Part shown: one piece after another, positions 17,404 through 25,147 of the stretch
Position numbering within the stretch: the stretch's first letter is position 1
How the letters are laid out: each line of letters begins with the position of its first letter
Assembly (NCBI GenBank): GCA_027013815.1
Contig: JALWFY010000121.1
Coordinates: 1 to 33,803 of the forward strand
Length of the DNA stretch: 33,803 nt
Reading direction: 5' to 3'
Source of the DNA: Desulfohalobiaceae bacterium
GTDB taxonomy: Bacteria > Desulfobacterota > Desulfovibrionia > Desulfovibrionales > Desulfothermaceae
Translations under genes and position numbers: made by a program
The notes under the pieces: generated by a model
Databases searched by the model: none
Seen by the model: only the letters and a program-made list of their open reading frames with translations
Told to the model about the DNA's origin: nothing

Positions 17404-18381
17404 TTAACCCTGTTCGGTTAATTCTTGAGAAAGGACTTTTACGCTTTCAAGGATCTTATCCCTTGTTTTTCTCATAAAGTCCATATCCTTTCCTGCTGGG
17501 TCTTCTATATCCCAATCAATTCTTTTACTCCCTGGAATAAATGGACATTCTTGCTCACAGCCCATGGTGACTATATAATCAGGTATAAATTCAGCTATCA
17601 GAGATTCCAAAGAAGTTGGTTTAATATAAGCCATGTCAATCCCTACCTCTTCCATTGCCTGTACCATATTGGGGTTGATCTCATCTAATGGATTTGAGCC
17701 AGCTGAGCGTACATCGTATTGGTCCCCATAGTATTTTTTAAAAAAGGCCCAGGCCATCTGACTTCTACATGAATTTTCCCTACACACAAATACAATTTTT
17801 TTTCTATTTATAAATCGTTCACATATCTCTTTTGCCTTATTTTTCACATCTTCCAGGATACTTGGGAAATTTTTTATTTCTCCAGCTTTTTCAACCTTTC
17901 TAACACATATCTCGTCCAAATATCTTGTTCCGCATGCATCAAAAAAATATTTTGCAATTAGCTTTGATCCATCAAACAGGTTTTTTCCTTTTGTGGCTCC
18001 AACCCCAATAAATATTCCCTTTCTATGGTTTCTTCCTGGATCCTCGAGTCCTTTTACATATTTTCTTGTCCATAGGGCTTGAGATCTATCAATTAAGGCC
18101 TTTACCTGTGCAGTGGGACCATAGAAAAACATAGGGGTTGCAAGTATTATCAGATCAGCAGCAAATATCTTTGGATAAACATCTTGCATATCATCGTCTA
18201 ATATACAATATCCTTTTTTATCACAATTCCCACATTCCATACATGGTTTAATATTAACCTTGGCAACCTCTATTTTTTCAACCTGAGCCCCCATGTCTAT
18301 AGACTCTTTTAAAAAGGTGTCTAAAAGTATATTGGTATTTCCATTTAACCTTGGACTTCCTTGAATTCCCAGTATCTTCAT
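17404..18381 (-). CDS. Fusion of FMN-reductase-like flavoprotein and arsenate-reductase/LMW phosphatase domain
   Basis: This 325-residue protein has two parts. Residues about 1-190 are a flavodoxin-fold NAD(P)H:FMN reductase of the iron-sulfur flavoprotein kind: GIQGSPRLNGNTN binds FMN, Cys47/50/53/59 (CMECGNCDKKGYC) follow, and TPMFFYGPTAQ is typical. Residues about 195-325 are a low-molecular-weight phosphatase/ArsC domain: the P-loop VFVCRENSCRSQMA has Cys200 and Arg206, catalytic Asp lies in WDIEDPAG, and MGCEQECPFIPG holds Cys275 and Cys279 like the redox pair of thioredoxin-type ArsC. GGAG precedes the ATG at 18381. It is divergent from the redox genes to the right. The flavin domain may recycle or supply electrons to the ArsC domain; that is inference. 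A phosphotyrosine-phosphatase role is the alternative. Confidence 0.85.
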   Translation of the reverse strand: MKILGIQGSPRLNGNTNILLDTFLKESIDMGAQVEKIEVAKVNIKPCMECGNCDKKGYCILDDDMQDVYPKIFAADLIILATPMFFYGPTAQVKALIDRSQALWTRKYVKGLEDPGRNHRKGIFIGVGATKGKNLFDGSKLIAKYFFDACGTRYLDEICVRKVEKAGEIKNFPSILEDVKNKAKEICERFINRKKIVFVCRENSCRSQMAWAFFKKYYGDQYDVRSAGSNPLDEINPNMVQAMEEVGIDMAYIKPTSLESLIAEFIPDYIVTMGCEQECPFIPGSKRIDWDIEDPAGKDMDFMRKTRDKILESVKVLSQELTEQG

Positions 18382-18421
18382 ATCAAATTCTCCTTTTTTA
18401 TTGAATTAATATTAGTTAATG

Positions 18422-18450
18422 GTTATCTTGATAAGACTATTTTTTATCAA
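18422..18450 (-). promoter_or_regulatory. Possible promoter and operator of the FMN-reductase/ArsC gene
   Basis: On the - strand TTGATA (18450-18445), a 17-base spacer and GATAAC (18427-18422) resemble a sigma-70 promoter. TTGATAA (18428-18434) and TTATCAA (18444-18450) form a palindrome over its -35 box, ending 2 bp before the + strand sigma-54 promoter. A shared regulator site for both directions is possible. Confidence 0.35.
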
Positions 18451-18452
18451 CC

Positions 18453-18468
18453 TGGCAAAGAAAATGCA
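18453..18468 (+). promoter_or_regulatory. Sigma-54 (-24/-12) promoter of the redox gene set
   Basis: TGGCAAAGAAAATGCA has GG and GC at the exact spacing and resembles the three nitrogen promoters, but no ACA-N4-TGT pair was seen before it. The start would be near 18480, about 50 bases ahead of the first gene. Confidence 0.6.
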
Positions 18469-18528
18469 ATTTTTAAACCACAGGGCTAAAAAGTTAATTG
18501 GCGCTTATAAAACTATACTGGAGGTATT

Positions 18529-18822
18529 ATGGATAGATTATTTTTAAAATTCATCTTTGTTGTGTATTTTGTCTTAATTATATTTTCATGCTCAAGTACA
18601 AGTTCTAAAAATAAAGACATAGGAAAGCTGCTCTATGATTCTGGATGTAACAAATGTCATGATAATTCAATAGTATGTTTAAATCTTGGCAAAGATAATG
18701 CATATTGGAAAAAGACAGTGTATAGAATGGCAAAAAAGGTAAAGACAAATACCGTAGACAAACGGCTTTTGATTGATACCTTGTCATCTTTGAAAAAAGG
18801 GAAAAACGACCTTTGTGATTAA
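18529..18822 (+). CDS. Small c-type cytochrome lipoprotein
   Basis: This is a 97-residue protein with a hydrophobic signal (residues 4-20) ending in a lipobox, LIIFSC, with Cys21 as the lipidation site. One heme-binding motif, GCNKCH (Cys40, Cys43, His44), indicates covalent heme c. Met67 (YRMAKK) could be the sixth ligand. It should be anchored at the periplasmic side of a membrane and carry electrons. GGAGG lies close before ATG 18529. It is first after the sigma-54 promoter and is followed by soluble cytosolic redox proteins. No partner reductase is visible. The CxxCH motif and lipobox are seen directly; the electron partner is unknown. Confidence 0.8.
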   Translation: MDRLFLKFIFVVYFVLIIFSCSSTSSKNKDIGKLLYDSGCNKCHDNSIVCLNLGKDNAYWKKTVYRMAKKVKTNTVDKRLLIDTLSSLKKGKNDLCD

Positions 18823-18860
18823 TTTTTAAAATCAAAAACAAAACATAGGAGGTATTAGAG

Positions 18861-19304
18861 ATGAAAAAGGTGTTAATAGCTTATGTAAGCAGGACAGGGA
18901 ACACAGAAAAAATGGCAAATTATATTGCTGAGGGGGTTAGAATTTCTGGTCATGAGACAGTCTTAAAAAAGGTATCAGACATTAAGTCTCCTGAGGAATT
19001 GGAAGAATATCACGGTTATATCTTTGGGTGTCCAACTTATCATAGGGACATGACCCCAGCAATGAAACAGTTTCTGTTTTTAGCGGAAAAGGTTAATCTA
19101 GTTGGAAAGATTGGTGGCGCCTTTGGGTCTTATACCCATTCTGGTGAGTCAGCACCAATGATCTTTGATACAATGCAGTATGTCTTTAAAATGGACATGG
19201 TAGACCTAGGACCACTTAGTTTAAAAGAAGCAGTAATAGATACAGATGATGGTCTTAGGGCGTGCCAGGACTATGGTAAAGAAGTTGGTAAAAAATTAGG
19301 ATAA
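18861..19304 (+). CDS. Flavodoxin-family protein
   Basis: This is a 147-residue flavodoxin-fold protein. The FMN phosphate loop is SRTGNTEKMA (residues 10-19), and GCPTYHRDMTPAMKQF and GSYTHSGESAP are the other flavin loops. It has no fused domain or signal, so it is a cytosolic one- or two-electron carrier. AGGAGG lies 8 bases before ATG 18861. It follows the cytochrome lipoprotein by 38 bases and precedes the rubredoxin-like gene by 17, which suggests one transcript and possibly a joint role in electron transfer or oxygen defence. Confidence 0.88.
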   Translation: MKKVLIAYVSRTGNTEKMANYIAEGVRISGHETVLKKVSDIKSPEELEEYHGYIFGCPTYHRDMTPAMKQFLFLAEKVNLVGKIGGAFGSYTHSGESAPMIFDTMQYVFKMDMVDLGPLSLKEAVIDTDDGLRACQDYGKEVGKKLG

Positions 19305-19321
19305 AATAAGGAGGCATAGAA

Positions 19322-19474
19322 ATGGCAGAATGGAAATGCACAAATTGTGGATATACCTTAAAGGCAGAAACCCCACCTAAGGAATGTCCTTCTTGTAAAA
19401 AAAAGTGTGAGTTTGTGGATGTTTCTTGTTACATTCCAGATTGCAAAGACCAGGGCAAAGATACAAGGTTGTAA
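19322..19474 (+). CDS. Small rubredoxin-like iron protein
   Basis: This is a 50-residue protein. WKCTNCGY and ECPSC form the paired CxxC knuckles of a rubredoxin-type iron site (Cys6, Cys9, Cys22, Cys25). Three more cysteines (29, 36, 41) are unusual for a plain rubredoxin and might form a second metal or disulfide site. AAGGAGG at 19308-19314 is well placed for ATG 19322. It lies between flavodoxin and DsrE-like genes. A hairpin follows. It resembles short rubredoxin-like proteins of sulfate reducers; that family match is from memory and not tested. Confidence 0.82.
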   Translation: MAEWKCTNCGYTLKAETPPKECPSCKKKCEFVDVSCYIPDCKDQGKDTRL

Positions 19475-19491
19475 TGAAAAAACAATTCTTT

Positions 19492-19521
19492 GAAGAGGTC
19501 TGTTATTTGGGCCTCTTCTTT
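19492..19521 (+). terminator. Hairpin after the rubredoxin-like gene
   Basis: GAAGAGGTC (19492-19500) pairs with GGCCTCTTC (19510-19518) with one G-T pair, then TTT. It is probably a partial terminator, because the next gene begins 20 bases later. Confidence 0.55.
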
Positions 19522-19540
19522 AAAAAAGGAGTAAAAATAG

Positions 19541-19888
19541 ATGAAAAAAGTAGCCTTATTTGCCTTTAATGGGAGTCCCATGTGTTTTATTCATGTCCTT
19601 TTAAATGGAATACGTTTAAGAGAAAAAGGAAATCAAACAAAAATAATTGTGGAAGGTGAGGCAACAAGATTAATCCCAGATATGTTTGATGAAAAAACTA
19701 TGTTGTATAATTTTTCAAAAAGAGCTCTTGAGTTAGAAATTATTGATGGTGTTTGTGAAGCTTGCTCAAAAAAAATGGGTACATATGATGTGGTACTAAA
19801 AAAAGGTTTAAAGACCTTAAGTGATCTTTTCGGACATCCATCAATGGATAGATATTTAGCTGATGGTTATGAGATCATAACATTTTAA
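19541..19888 (+). CDS. DsrE-like small cytosolic protein
   Basis: This is a 115-residue protein starting MKKVALFAFNGSPMCFIHVL and ending HPSMDRYLADGYEIITF, which resembles single-domain DsrE/DsrF-fold proteins of anaerobes. Cysteines at 15, 72 and 75 (GVCEACSKKMG) could carry a persulfide, as in sulfur-relay members, but the family function is not settled. No signal or membrane segment is present. The GGAG before the ATG follows the preceding hairpin closely, so read-through from the redox set is likely. Assignment to the DsrE fold is moderate; sulfur transfer is inference only. Confidence 0.65.
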   Translation: MKKVALFAFNGSPMCFIHVLLNGIRLREKGNQTKIIVEGEATRLIPDMFDEKTMLYNFSKRALELEIIDGVCEACSKKMGTYDVVLKKGLKTLSDLFGHPSMDRYLADGYEIITF

Positions 19889-19913
19889 TTTAATTTTACA
19901 TAAGGAAGGTCCT

Positions 19914-20021
19914 ATGAAAAAAGTCTTTTTATACACTCTAAGTACATGTGGACACTGTAGAAATACTAAAAATTTTTTAAAACAAAGAGATATTGAGTTT
20001 GATTTCATATTGTTATTATAA
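19914..20021 (+). pseudogene. 5' fragment of a glutaredoxin-like gene
   Basis: Thirty-five codons begin MKKVFLYTLSTCGHCRNTKN with a CxxC redox site in the normal place for a glutaredoxin, then KQRDIEFDFI and a stop. Full proteins of this type have about 80 or more residues, including a cis-proline and glycine-rich part missing here. No other frame downstream continues the fold. AAGGAAGG precedes the ATG. The frame ends just before the 3' part of an unrelated gene, so a deletion probably removed the rest. Confidence 0.65.
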
Positions 20022-20085
20022 ATTAATGGTGTATTAGAAAATTTGTCAAAGGGATATTTATGAAAAAATCCTTATCTTTGAATTC

Positions 20086-20664
20086 ATGGCAAAAAGGGTA
20101 AATACCCAGCTTGAGAGGCTAAAACAAAAGAATAAAAATAGTTTTATGTTTATAGATGAACCAGGACTGCAATTTTTATTTAGTGCCTTGTCTGGATATA
20201 ACGATGTCTTTGCACGTGAAGATATAGAGAATCTACTATCTCAAATAAATAGGCCAAGGGGTATTCATCTATGCGGAAATCCTGATTGGGATTTTTTATT
20301 TGGGTTTGATATGGATATTGTATCAATTGATATTTATACTAATCAAAAGGTCATTCCCTTATATGGAAAGTCCATTAAGAACTTTATTGAAAGAGGTGGG
20401 ACTATTGTATGGGGAATAATTCCAACTAATTATGAACCATTTTTAAATGAAAATTTAGATAGCTTAAAAAGTTTATTAAACAACATATGGAAAACAGTAT
20501 TAAAATCAGGGATAGACAGACAAGAGCTCCTCTCAAAGAGTATGCTCTCTCCTGCCACGTGTTGTTTAGTAAATCAAGACAAGGAAAAAACTGTTGAAAA
20601 TGCATTCTCTCTTTTAAAGAAACTCTCACAACAACTAAGAGAAGAATATAAGCTTTTTAAATGA
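20086..20664 (+). pseudogene. 3' fragment of a UROD/MetE-like (cobalamin-independent methionine synthase fold) gene
   Basis: The 192-residue frame matches the C-terminal half of UROD/MetE-like proteins: FIDEP near residue 23, IHLCGNPDWDFLF with the His-x-Cys metal ligands, DIVSIDIY, FIERGGTIVWGIIPT, and a late Cys in SPATCCLV. Family members are usually about 330-350 residues, so the N-terminal half is missing. The same frame is open back to 20038 and the added codons still look coding (YEKILIFEF), so the ATG at 20086 is only the first Met, without a ribosome site. A stop at 20035 and a glutaredoxin 5' piece lie right before it. It overlaps the antiporter start by 4 bases (ATGA). It could still be translated from the fused message, but full activity is unlikely. 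Confidence 0.68.
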
Positions 20665-22442
20665 ACCTTGAATTTTCTATTCCACTACTAATTTTTTGTT
20701 GTTTTATCCTTCAATGGTTGTCTTGGAGGGTTAAATTACCTGCTATTTTATTTCTCCTCTTGTTTGGCATTATAATAGGTCCTATTTTAAATATATTTAA
20801 TCCAGATAAAATATTTAGCAGTTTCTTTTATCCTTTTGTGTCTCTATCTGTTGGTTTAATACTTTTTGAAGGAAGTTTATCATTAAGATTTATGGAAATT
20901 AAAGGGTTGGAATCAGTTATTAGAAGGCTTGTAACTATAGGGGCAGTAATAACTATTATTATAACAATGGTATCTACTCATTATTTATTAGATCTTTCTT
21001 GGAAAATATCTCTTTTATTTGGAACTATAACAGTGGTAACTGGACCAACAGTTATAACTCCAATACTAAGGATAATTAATCCTACAACAAATATAAGTAA
21101 TATCCTAAAGTGGGAAAGCATTTTAATAGATCCAATAGGTGCCATATTGGCTGTATTAGTGTATGAATTAATCATCCTTGGTGGTGAGACCAATGGAGCT
21201 CTACACATTCTTTTTTCCCTTATTAAAATTGTGGGAATAGGAGTTATAATTGGAACTATATCAGGATATTTATATGGAGTCTCAATTAAAAAACACTGTA
21301 TACCAGAATATCTACACAAGGTTTCTTCTCTTGCATTAGTCATGATAGTTTTTGCATTTTCAAATTTTTTAAAAAATGAATCAGGTCTTTTGAGTGTAAC
21401 GATTATGGGGATAGTCTTGGCAAACCAAAAAGACGTTGATTTAACTGAATTAATTGACTTTAAAGAGACAATAAGTATTATTTTAATATCCATATTGTTT
21501 ATATGTCTTGCCTCAAAAGTAGATTTAATGGAGCTAAAATCTCTTGGGGTTAAATCAATTATTGTGTTATTTATTATGCAATTTTTTTCAAGGCCTCTGA
21601 GTGTTCTAATATCCACTTTTGGCTCAAGGTTAAAATGGAATGAAAGACATATGATTGCTTGGATAGCACCTAGGGGTATAATCGCAGCTGCAGTATCTTT
21701 TTTATTTTCCATAGGATTTGAAAAAAATGGTCTTTATGGGGGTTCTTTTTTAGTACCCTTGACCTTTGAGGTGATTATTTTCACTGTTGTCCTTCAAGGG
21801 TTAACATCAAGGCCCATTGCAACTCTTTTAAAGGTATCAAAAAAGAAACCCCAGGGGTTTTTAATAATTGGATCTAATTTGGTTTCCAGGACAATAGCAT
21901 CTTCCTTACATGAAAATGGAATTTACACTGTAATAGCTGATCCTGGATGGGAGGGAATATCAATCGCCAAAAATATGGGTCTATATACATATTATGGGAA
22001 TCCCATGTCAGAACAGGCAGACAGGAATTTGGACCTAACTAACATTGGCAGGGTGCTGGCATTGACCCCAATAGACTGGGTAAATATATCCTCTATGCTT
22101 CATTTTAAAATGGAACTGGGAAAAGAAAATGTTTATACAATAAACACCATTGATCCCAAAAATAATGTCTTAAGAAAAAAAATAGATTATAAAAAGTATG
22201 GACATGTTTTATTTTCAGAAGAAATCTCTTATTCCAAATTACATAATTTATTTTCAGAGGGATTTTTGCCCAAAACAACAAAGATTACAGAAAAAATTAC
22301 CATAAATACCCTCACAAAGGAAGGTGACATTATCTTGCTTTTTGCAATAAATCCATTAAATGAGGTAATGATATTTAATTCAAGCCAAAAAATAAGACCA
22401 AAAACTGGGTGGAGGGTTATATATATAATTAAGCCAATTTAA
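20661..22442 (+). CDS. Monovalent cation:proton antiporter, CPA1-like, with C-terminal TrkA-N/Rossmann domain
   Basis: This is a 593-residue inner-membrane protein. About 12 hydrophobic helices cover residues 1-390 and include LILFEGSLSL, GTITVVTGPTVITPILR and KWESILIDPIGA, typical of NhaP-type exchangers with the Asp of the ion site in IDPIGA. The cytosolic part from about 400 has a Rossmann-like fold (GFLIIGSNLVSRTIASSL) like TrkA-N, likely binding a nucleotide that gates transport. The start ATG overlaps the stop of the preceding fragment (ATGA), implying coupled translation and an older operon with an intact upstream gene. Whether it carries Na+ or K+ cannot be told. Confidence 0.88.
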   Translation: MNLEFSIPLLIFCCFILQWLSWRVKLPAILFLLLFGIIIGPILNIFNPDKIFSSFFYPFVSLSVGLILFEGSLSLRFMEIKGLESVIRRLVTIGAVITIIITMVSTHYLLDLSWKISLLFGTITVVTGPTVITPILRIINPTTNISNILKWESILIDPIGAILAVLVYELIILGGETNGALHILFSLIKIVGIGVIIGTISGYLYGVSIKKHCIPEYLHKVSSLALVMIVFAFSNFLKNESGLLSVTIMGIVLANQKDVDLTELIDFKETISIILISILFICLASKVDLMELKSLGVKSIIVLFIMQFFSRPLSVLISTFGSRLKWNERHMIAWIAPRGIIAAAVSFLFSIGFEKNGLYGGSFLVPLTFEVIIFTVVLQGLTSRPIATLLKVSKKKPQGFLIIGSNLVSRTIASSLHENGIYTVIADPGWEGISIAKNMGLYTYYGNPMSEQADRNLDLTNIGRVLALTPIDWVNISSMLHFKMELGKENVYTINTIDPKNNVLRKKIDYKKYGHVLFSEEISYSKLHNLFSEGFLPKTTKITEKITINTLTKEGDIILLFAINPLNEVMIFNSSQKIRPKTGWRVIYIIKPI

Positions 22443-22471
22443 AAAACATATTTAAAATAAGAGACTAAATA

Positions 22472-22680
22472 TTACAGGGGTCCACCTAAGTAGATACCCT
22501 TAATACCCAATTTTTGAAATTCTCTATATATCCAGGGCCCAAATTTTCCGCTTTCATAGACCAGAAAGAAAATGGTTGGAGGATATTTTTATTTAAGAAA
22601 ATTATACAAACCAAGTTTTTTATGAATATAAATTACCAACGAAAAATCTTTACCTTTAAATGAAATTTTTTTAATCTGTG
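22472..22680 (-). pseudogene. Decayed transposase remnant, possibly IS110-like
   Basis: Two short - strand pieces look coding. The first (22680-22593) reads KKISFKGKDFSLVIYIHKK and resembles the IS110 N-terminus with GIDxHKK, but the catalytic Asp is replaced by Tyr. The second, in another frame (22588-22472), reads VYESGKFGPWIYREFQKLGI and resembles the later IS110 stretch YEAG-x-GF-x-LYR. The middle is missing and the frames do not join. The rest of the 22443-22859 gap holds repeats. Family naming is tentative. Confidence 0.42.
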
Positions 22681-22687
22681 TTTGATG

Positions 22688-22804
22688 TTTGAACTGTGAA
22701 GAGTAGAAATTTTGGATTTAATGTAAGTAATCGTTATTTATTGTAATTATGTAAGTTAGAGGAATTTGTAATAATTGATGGTAATTAAGTTATTTATTGT
22801 AATT
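22688..22804 (+). repeat. Short repeat array upstream of coiled-coil gene 1
   Basis: TTGAACTGTGAAGAG at 22688 is a heptamer relic. GTTATTTATTGTAATT occurs at 22733-22748 and 22789-22804, 56 bp (eight heptamers) apart, with further GTAATTA-type units between. No gene is seen in this part. Confidence 0.5.
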
Positions 22805-22859
22805 TGTGGTAATTTAAGACGAAATTAGAAGATTTGGGAGTCTATAGGAGGAGCAAAAT

Positions 22860-23480
22860 ATGTCTGAAGAAAAAAAGGAAATATTTCCCCAAGAGATTCA
22901 AACATTAATAGCAGGAATATTTCCAAATACAAAATTTTTTGAGACCAAGTTTGAGAATTTGCAGATGCAGATTGATATGTTGAGGAGAACGCAGGAAGAT
23001 TTTAAAGAGGAAATGAGGGATCTGAGACAAGATATGAATTATAGGTTCCTGCAAGTAGATAAAAGGTTTGAACAGGTAGACAAGAGATTTTCAGAGATGA
23101 AAGAGGATATGAATGCGAGATTTGCTGAGGTTGATAGAAGATTTTCTGAAATGAAAGAGGACATAGACAGAAGATTTGCAATGGTTGATGAAAGATTTGA
23201 GCAGGTAGATAAGAGATTTGAGCAGGTAGATAAGAGATTTGAGCAGATTGATAAAAGATTTGAGCAAGTAGACAAGAGATTTGAACAGGTAGATAAAAGA
23301 TTTGAGCAGGTAGATAAAAGGTTTGAGCAAATAATAGCATCAATAGATAGGCTTTCTGATAAGTTAGATAAAAGGGACACAGAACATAGAAATTTCACAT
23401 TAAAGATGTTTTCAATTTCAATAGGGATATCAATCTTAGGAGTTTTAGGAGCATTTTTAAAAACAATGGGAGTGTTTTAA
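22860..23480 (+). CDS. Tail-anchored coiled-coil protein with RFEQVDK heptads, copy 1
   Basis: This is a 206-residue protein of unknown function. The N-terminus (1-64) is charged and helical. Residues about 65-156 are a perfect chain of units beginning RF: heptads such as RFEQVDK and two hendecads RFSEMKEDMNA and RFSEMKEDIDR, 92 residues in all. Phe and the Val/Ile three residues later form the a/d stripe of a coiled coil. After RFEQIIASIDRLSDKLDKRD comes a C-terminal hydrophobic helix (about 180-202), so it is probably a membrane-anchored rod with its body in the cytosol. GGAGGAGC lies before the ATG. A near-identical shorter copy starts at 26122. The layout recalls repeat proteins such as Borrelia Bdr and DUF1640-like proteins; no homology is claimed. 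Confidence 0.8.
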   Translation: MSEEKKEIFPQEIQTLIAGIFPNTKFFETKFENLQMQIDMLRRTQEDFKEEMRDLRQDMNYRFLQVDKRFEQVDKRFSEMKEDMNARFAEVDRRFSEMKEDIDRRFAMVDERFEQVDKRFEQVDKRFEQIDKRFEQVDKRFEQVDKRFEQVDKRFEQIIASIDRLSDKLDKRDTEHRNFTLKMFSISIGISILGVLGAFLKTMGVF

Positions 23481-23484
23481 ATTA

Positions 23485-23518
23485 GGGTGAACTGTGAATG
23501 GTGAACGGTGAACTGTGA
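23485..23518 (+). repeat. GTGAACT/GTGAACG heptamer array after coiled-coil gene 1
   Basis: Four to five tandem 7-bp units (GTGAACT, GTGAATG, GTGAACG, GTGAACT, GTGATAG) begin 5 bases after the stop codon. The last bases of the gene and ATTAGG before the array are the same after copy 2. Confidence 0.8.
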
Positions 23519-23572
23519 TAGGAACGAATAGTTACCCTGGTAAATTCATATATGATGTTAAAGAGAGTGGTT

Positions 23573-25114
23573 ATGAAAAAACTTCCAATAGGTATACAGA
23601 CATTTAGTGAGATTATTCAAGAAAATTATTACTATGTGGATAAAACAGAATTTGCATACAAGCTTATAACAAGGGGTAAGTATTATTTTCTCTCACGACC
23701 GCGACGCTTTGGCAAATCTCTTTTTCTTGATACACTTGCAGAGATATTTTCAGGCAACAAAGAACTATTCAAAAGATTGTATATTTATGACAAGTATGAT
23801 TTTTCTCCTCATCCAGTTATAAGAATCTCGTTTGGTAGTGGAGATTATTCCTTAGATGAAAACCAGACAATTGATGAGATAAAACACATATTAGAGGACA
23901 ACTTAGACGCTTTAGGTTTAGAATGTAAGGATATAGGAGATTTTAAAAACTGTTTTAAACAACTCATAAGAAAAGCTCATCTCAAATACAATCAAAGAGT
24001 TGTCATTTTGATAGATGAATATGACAAACCCATTTTAGATAACATTACCAACCAAGATAAGGCTATAAAAGCAAGAAGCATACTGAAAAATTTTTATAGC
24101 ATAATCAAAGACAATGATAGATATATTAAATTTGTCTTTATTACAGGAGTATCAAAATTTTCCAAATTGAATCTATTTAGTGGATTGAACAATCTAGAAG
24201 ATATCACTATAAATAAAGAATATGCAGAGATATGTGGCTATACTCATGATGATTTACTAATTGTTTTTAAAGATAAAATAAATAAAGTAAACATAGATTT
24301 GGTAAAAAAATGGTATAATGGCTACAATTATTTGGGCAAACCTTTATATAATCCCTTTGATATACTTTTGTTTCTCTCATCCGGTCATGATTTTAGAAAC
24401 TACTGGTGGCAAACAGGCAATCCATCATTTCTGATAGAGAAACTAAAAGAAGAAAACTGCTACATTCCTGAGCTTGAGAATGCCTTAATATCAGAGGAGG
24501 CATTGGAAGCCTTTGATGTTGAGTATATAGACCTAAGGGCACTGCTATGGCAGACGGGGTATTTGACTATCAATGATAAACTAACAGATGACACAGGTAG
24601 TAACATGTATAGATTGTCTGTTCCCAACCTTGAGGTTCAGTTCTCTCTAAATAGACTCTTTATAGATTATCTTACTAATCAAAGAATAGAAAAGACTAGA
24701 TACGAGTTTAATATAAAAAATGCCTTAAAAGAAAATGACTTTGAATCATTTATAAATCACCTAAAGACCATCTTTGCAACTATTCCCTATACCAACTATG
24801 CAAACAACATAATATCTAAGTATGAGGGATATTATAATAGTGTCATCTTTGTGTATTTAATGGCACTTGGCTATGAGGTGATACCAGAGGATATAACCAA
24901 TAAAGGAAGGATAGATTTAACAATAAAGACAAAAGATAAGATATTGATAATAGAGTTTAAAGTAGATGTAGAAAAAGAAAAGCCCATATATCAGATAAAG
25001 CAGAGGAGATATTTTGAGAAATATTTAAGTGAAAACAAAGAAGTTTATTTAATAGGCATATCTTTTAATAGTGAAGAAAGAAATATAGTAGATTATGAAA
25101 TAGAGAAGATATAA
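23573..25114 (+). CDS. AAA-ATPase-like protein with C-terminal PD-(D/E)XK nuclease domain
   Basis: This 513-residue protein has the layout of the AAA-ATPase_like / PDDEXK_9 family. It starts MKKLPIGIQTFSEIIQENYY, typical for the family, so ATG 23573 is preferred over 23552. The nucleotide loop is FLSRPRRFGKSLF (variant Walker A) and VVILIDEYDKPILD is Walker B. The C-terminal domain has GYEVIPEDITNKGRIDLTI and ILIIEFKVD, giving the Asp...Glu-x-Lys nuclease core. These genes are often multicopy and strain-specific; roles in DNA mobility or defence are proposed but unproven. Ends at a heptamer array and has no operon partner. Confidence 0.88.
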   Translation: MKKLPIGIQTFSEIIQENYYYVDKTEFAYKLITRGKYYFLSRPRRFGKSLFLDTLAEIFSGNKELFKRLYIYDKYDFSPHPVIRISFGSGDYSLDENQTIDEIKHILEDNLDALGLECKDIGDFKNCFKQLIRKAHLKYNQRVVILIDEYDKPILDNITNQDKAIKARSILKNFYSIIKDNDRYIKFVFITGVSKFSKLNLFSGLNNLEDITINKEYAEICGYTHDDLLIVFKDKINKVNIDLVKKWYNGYNYLGKPLYNPFDILLFLSSGHDFRNYWWQTGNPSFLIEKLKEENCYIPELENALISEEALEAFDVEYIDLRALLWQTGYLTINDKLTDDTGSNMYRLSVPNLEVQFSLNRLFIDYLTNQRIEKTRYEFNIKNALKENDFESFINHLKTIFATIPYTNYANNIISKYEGYYNSVIFVYLMALGYEVIPEDITNKGRIDLTIKTKDKILIIEFKVDVEKEKPIYQIKQRRYFEKYLSENKEVYLIGISFNSEERNIVDYEIEKI

Positions 25115-25143
25115 AACTGTGAACTGTGAAGGGTGAAGGGGAG
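25115..25143 (+). repeat. Heptamer array after the AAA-ATPase/nuclease gene
   Basis: GTGAACT, GTGAAGG, GTGAAGG units begin 4 bases after the stop codon and lead directly into a copy of the four-helix gene 5' end. Confidence 0.75.
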
Positions 25144-25147
25144 AAGG

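Noticed and set aside
20981-21712. 243-codon open frame on the - strand
   Set aside because: It lies wholly inside the antiporter gene, has no ribosome site or family motif, and is an antisense shadow.
23050-23340. CRISPR-like direct repeats
   Set aside because: The 21-bp units are contiguous, in frame and coding; there are no spacers and no cas genes.
23002-23398. Repetitive - strand frames rich in Leu/Ser/Cys
   Set aside because: They are reverse readings of the RFEQVDK-coding repeats; the + strand has the ribosome site and membrane tail.
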